Assembly: GCA_964461835.1 (NCBI GenBank)
Contig: CAYWVO010000017.1
Coordinates: 1 to 64,000 of the forward strand
DNA: 64,000 nucleotides
Source: CAYWVO01 sp964461835
GTDB taxonomy: Bacteria; Zixibacteria; MSB-5A5; WJJR01; JAJRUJ01
Direction of reading: 5' to 3'
Of the stretch, positions 61,449 to 64,000 are shown piece by piece. The notes beneath the pieces were generated by a model. The model did no database searches and was not told where the DNA came from. It saw only the letters and a list, made by a program, of their open reading frames with translations. Within the stretch, counting starts at the first letter, position 1; each line of letters begins with the position of its first letter. The position numbers and the translations under genes were made by a program.

Positions 61449-63158
61449 GTGTCAGCCTTGAAATGGGTCTTCGCCGACTCGCCCGATCCAGACCTGGTTC
61501 GGGCGTTGACGGATCGGACTGGCTTTCCCCCAGAGATCGTACGCATCCTCATCAACCGCGGCCTCACTAGCGAACAGGAAATTAAGAACTTCGTGAAGCC
61601 GGAGTTGAACGATCTCCTCGATCCGTTTGAACTGCATGGGGTCAAAGAGGTCATCAACCGTATCCTGCTCGCTCTCAGACAGCGGGAAAAAATCATGGTG
61701 TACGGGGATTATGATGTGGACGGGATCACCTCCGCCGCCCTCATGTTCCTCGTGCTCAATCGATTAGGGGCGGATGTTACCTACTACCTGCCGAATCGGC
61801 TGATTGAAGGGTATGGTCTCTCGGAAGACGGGATGCAGCGCGCAATCAGGCAGGGGGTCAGCCTGATCGTGACGGTTGACTGTGGGATCACCGCAGTCGA
61901 AGAAGTCGAGTATGCCCGCAGTAAAGGCATCGACGTCCTCATCACCGATCATCATGAACCCGGCCCGGTCCTTCCCAATGCGGTCGCGATTGTCAATCCC
62001 AAAGTTGCCGGTGATGGGACCCCCGGACAGGAAATGGCCGGTGTCGGGGTGGCCTTTAAGATCGCCCAAGCCCTGTACCAGACCTTGGGCCAAAACGACA
62101 GCGAACTGGAGGAGCACCTCGACCTCGTCGCCCTTGGCACCGCGGCCGATATCGCCCCCCTCGTTGACGAAAACCGGATCCTGACCAAGCACGGCATCCG
62201 GCAAATTGCCCGCACCACCAAGCCGGGATTGAAATCCCTGTGTTTTGTCTCCGGTTTAATGGGCAAAGAAATCAGCACCGGCCAAGTAGTGTTCATTCTG
62301 GCGCCCCGCATTAACGCGGTCGGCAGGCTGGGTGATCCGGAATTGGCGATTAAACTCCTCACCACCCGCGATGAAACGGCGGCGACCGAAATTGCCCGCA
62401 AACTCGACCAGGAAAACAAACTGCGCAAGAAACTCGATGAAACCACACTTAAGCAAGCTTTGGAACTGGTAGAGCGGGACTGCGATGTCGATGAAGAACG
62501 GGTGATCGTCCTGGCCGCCGAAGGCTGGCATCAGGGAGTGATCGGGATTGTCGCCTCCCGCATTGTCGAGCGCTACCATGTCCCCACAGTGTTGATTGCG
62601 ATTGATGGCGACGAGGGAAAAGGATCTGCCCGCTCGATCCCGGCGTTCCATCTGTACGACGCCATGCGCGAATGTTCGGAGTTACTCTCGCGGTACGGCG
62701 GACATAAATATGCCGCAGGCCTGTCTATTGCCACCGAAAAAATCCCGGCGTTTCGCCAACGGTTTAAAAAAGTAGCCAAAGAAATGCTCACCGGTGAAGA
62801 CCTCACCCCGACCCTCTCTATCGACTGTTATATGGATCTGGAACTGTTGAATGATTCATTTGTCTCGATACTTGAGCAGTTCGCGCCGTTCGGTCCCCAG
62901 AACACGCGCCCCGTTTTCATGACCGGCAGTGTCGAGGTTGTCGGCAACCCCTATATTGTCGGCCGCAATCATCTAAAAATGCGCGTGGGCAAAGGCAACA
63001 GCCGGGTTTTCGATTGTATCTGGTTCAACATGGGAGACTTCGCCCGCAAGTTGCAGAACCATCACGGCACAATCGACATGGTCTATGTCGCCGAACGGGC
63101 AACGCATAATAACAGCGGCCAAGTGCAATTGCGAATTAAAGACATCCAGGTAAATTGA
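61449..63158 (+). CDS. recJ: Single-strand DNA exonuclease RecJ
   Basis: 569 aa from GTG at 61449 (GGGAG 4 bp upstream). DHH phosphoesterase motifs: VYGDYDVDGITSAALM (I), VTVDCGITA (II), ITDHHEPGPV (III), NPKVAGDGTPGQEMAGVGVA. Core motif PRINAVGRLGDPELAIKLL. DHHA1 region GWHQGVIGIVASRIVERYHV and RYGGHKYAAGLSI. OB-fold at the C terminus. It degrades 5' single-stranded ends in recombination and repair. It follows rnpB directly, suggesting a shared promoter region. Confidence 0.97.
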   Translation: MSALKWVFADSPDPDLVRALTDRTGFPPEIVRILINRGLTSEQEIKNFVKPELNDLLDPFELHGVKEVINRILLALRQREKIMVYGDYDVDGITSAALMFLVLNRLGADVTYYLPNRLIEGYGLSEDGMQRAIRQGVSLIVTVDCGITAVEEVEYARSKGIDVLITDHHEPGPVLPNAVAIVNPKVAGDGTPGQEMAGVGVAFKIAQALYQTLGQNDSELEEHLDLVALGTAADIAPLVDENRILTKHGIRQIARTTKPGLKSLCFVSGLMGKEISTGQVVFILAPRINAVGRLGDPELAIKLLTTRDETAATEIARKLDQENKLRKKLDETTLKQALELVERDCDVDEERVIVLAAEGWHQGVIGIVASRIVERYHVPTVLIAIDGDEGKGSARSIPAFHLYDAMRECSELLSRYGGHKYAAGLSIATEKIPAFRQRFKKVAKEMLTGEDLTPTLSIDCYMDLELLNDSFVSILEQFAPFGPQNTRPVFMTGSVEVVGNPYIVGRNHLKMRVGKGNSRVFDCIWFNMGDFARKLQNHHGTIDMVYVAERATHNNSGQVQLRIKDIQVN

Positions 63159-63212
63159 TCGGCCCCGGCGGACCGCTTGCGTTCCGCCGGAGTCACCCCT
63201 ATATACCACTGC

Positions 63213-64000
63213 ATGAATGTCCTCGAATCATTTGCCGCCGGTGACCCTTACGCCCTGGCCCGGGTCATCAGCGCAATCGAAAACCGGCGCCAGGGATATC
63301 AGGATATCCTCGCCAAACTCTACGTCAAATCCGGAACCGCCCTGCGGATTGGTATCACCGGTCCTCCGGGTGCCGGAAAATCGACCATTGTCTTTCGCCT
63401 GGCGGAAATGCTGGCGGCCCAGGGTAAGTCACTCGGCGTAATCGCGGTCGATCCCACCAGCCCATTTACCGGTGGGGCATTGTTGGGAGACCGGATCCGC
63501 ATGCAAGAGCTCTCCGCCGATCCCAACATTTTCATTCGCAGCATGGCCACCCGCGGCTCAACCGGCGGCCTGGCCAAAGCCACCCGTGATGTGACCATCG
63601 CCCTGGATGCCTTCGGGAAAGATATCATTTTAATCGAAACTGTCGGCGTGGGGCAAATCGAGCTGGATATCGCCCGCGCCTGTGACACGGTGATTGTGGC
63701 GTTTGTTCCCGAATCCGGGGACGCTGTCCAGGCCATGAAAGCCGGACTGATGGAGATTGCCGACATCTTCTGCCTGAACAAAGCCGACCGCGAGGGTGCC
63801 GAACGACTGCTGGTTGAATTGAAATCGGTGCTCGGGTTGCGCAAGAAAAAGGACGAATGGGAATATCCTATCATCCGTACCGAAGCGGTCAATAATGTCG
63901 GGATTGATGACCTCTGGCAAGCAGTTGAGAAGCATCGGGAATTCCGCCGCGAGGCCACCTCGGAAACCGAATATCAAAAGCAACGTATCGTCGATGACTT
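63213..64000 (+). CDS. meaB: MeaB/ArgK-family G-protein, cut by the window end
   Basis: 262 codons visible of about 310-330 expected; the frame is open to the last base and no stop is reached. Walker A GPPGAGKST, switch region VDPTSPFTGGALLGDRIRMQ, MATRGSTGGLAKAT, IETVGVGQIELDIA (family has GQSE), and G4 NKADREGAE. MeaB proteins chaperone and gate methylmalonyl-CoA mutase, which should be nearby, outside this window. Start ATG at 63213 lacks a clear binding site but matches family length. Confidence 0.92.
   Translation, partial: MNVLESFAAGDPYALARVISAIENRRQGYQDILAKLYVKSGTALRIGITGPPGAGKSTIVFRLAEMLAAQGKSLGVIAVDPTSPFTGGALLGDRIRMQELSADPNIFIRSMATRGSTGGLAKATRDVTIALDAFGKDIILIETVGVGQIELDIARACDTVIVAFVPESGDAVQAMKAGLMEIADIFCLNKADREGAERLLVELKSVLGLRKKKDEWEYPIIRTEAVNNVGIDDLWQAVEKHREFRREATSETEYQKQRIVDD

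Overview
The window (about 55-58 % GC by eye) looks like chromosome from a diderm bacterium of the FCB type. A Zixibacteria-like or neighbouring candidate lineage is my best inference, not something the sequence proves. Supporting signs are an FlgD/Por-type C-terminal domain on a secreted protein (5980-6612), two adjacent GWxTD-domain proteins, a membrane pyrophosphatase of the potassium-dependent sequence type, TolC and BamA-like outer-membrane proteins, an LGGC-type lipoprotein, and MutL of the endonuclease class with no MutH. There are no insertion sequences, phage genes or CRISPR arrays. Most of the window is ordinary core genome.

Layout. 0-2.5 kb: a LonA protease with intact protease residues but altered ATPase residues. 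2.7-5.9 kb: a leftward run of a PPC/DUF296 protein, a SAM hydroxide adenosyltransferase, nrdR and tatC, then a small barrel-like protein. 6.6-12.4 kb: leftward mutS, a lone Smr protein, a PhzF-like protein and mutL. 12.6-15.4 kb: a rightward transmembrane Ser/Thr kinase carrying five tandem extracytoplasmic repeats. 15.4-17.9 kb: znuA-znuC-znuB with overlapping ends. 17.9-18.6 kb: a gene-poor segment with DnaA-box-like palindromes and a short promoter/two-peptide/terminator unit. 18.6-29.6 kb: signalling genes, all leftward, comprising a GAF-PAS histidine kinase coupled to a Ser/Thr kinase-TPR protein whose P-loop is dead, a bactofilin-like/BamA-like fusion with a NUDIX hydrolase, and an RsbV-RsbW-RsbU partner-switching operon with no sigma factor. 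30.1-33.2 kb: rex with its own operator, small proteins, tRNA-Gln, and a histone-H1-like Lys-rich protein. 33.3-43.1 kb: a leftward run of YIP1, TolC, MacA-like adaptor, MacB-like ATPase, two FtsX-type permeases and two GWxTD proteins, ending in a terminator. 43.5-48.1 kb: hppA and an LRR lipoprotein.

From 48.4 kb onward every gene points right: rpsU-yqeY-cvpA-mutS2, a signal-peptidase-I-like protein lacking its catalytic Ser and Lys, dnaG, two tRNAs, a coiled-coil/zinc-ribbon protein, guaB, a DUF3857-like/transglutaminase protein, rnpB (RNase P RNA), recJ and a meaB GTPase cut by the window end.

The observations most worth following are three proteins that keep a family fold but have lost key catalytic residues (Lon ATPase, signal peptidase, STAND-like ATPase in the kinase-TPR protein), the tiny two-ORF transcription unit at 18.25-18.59 kb, and the ABC-efflux/GWxTD gene run. 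Start codons were chosen from ribosome binding sites and family alignment, and several differ from the longest open frame.
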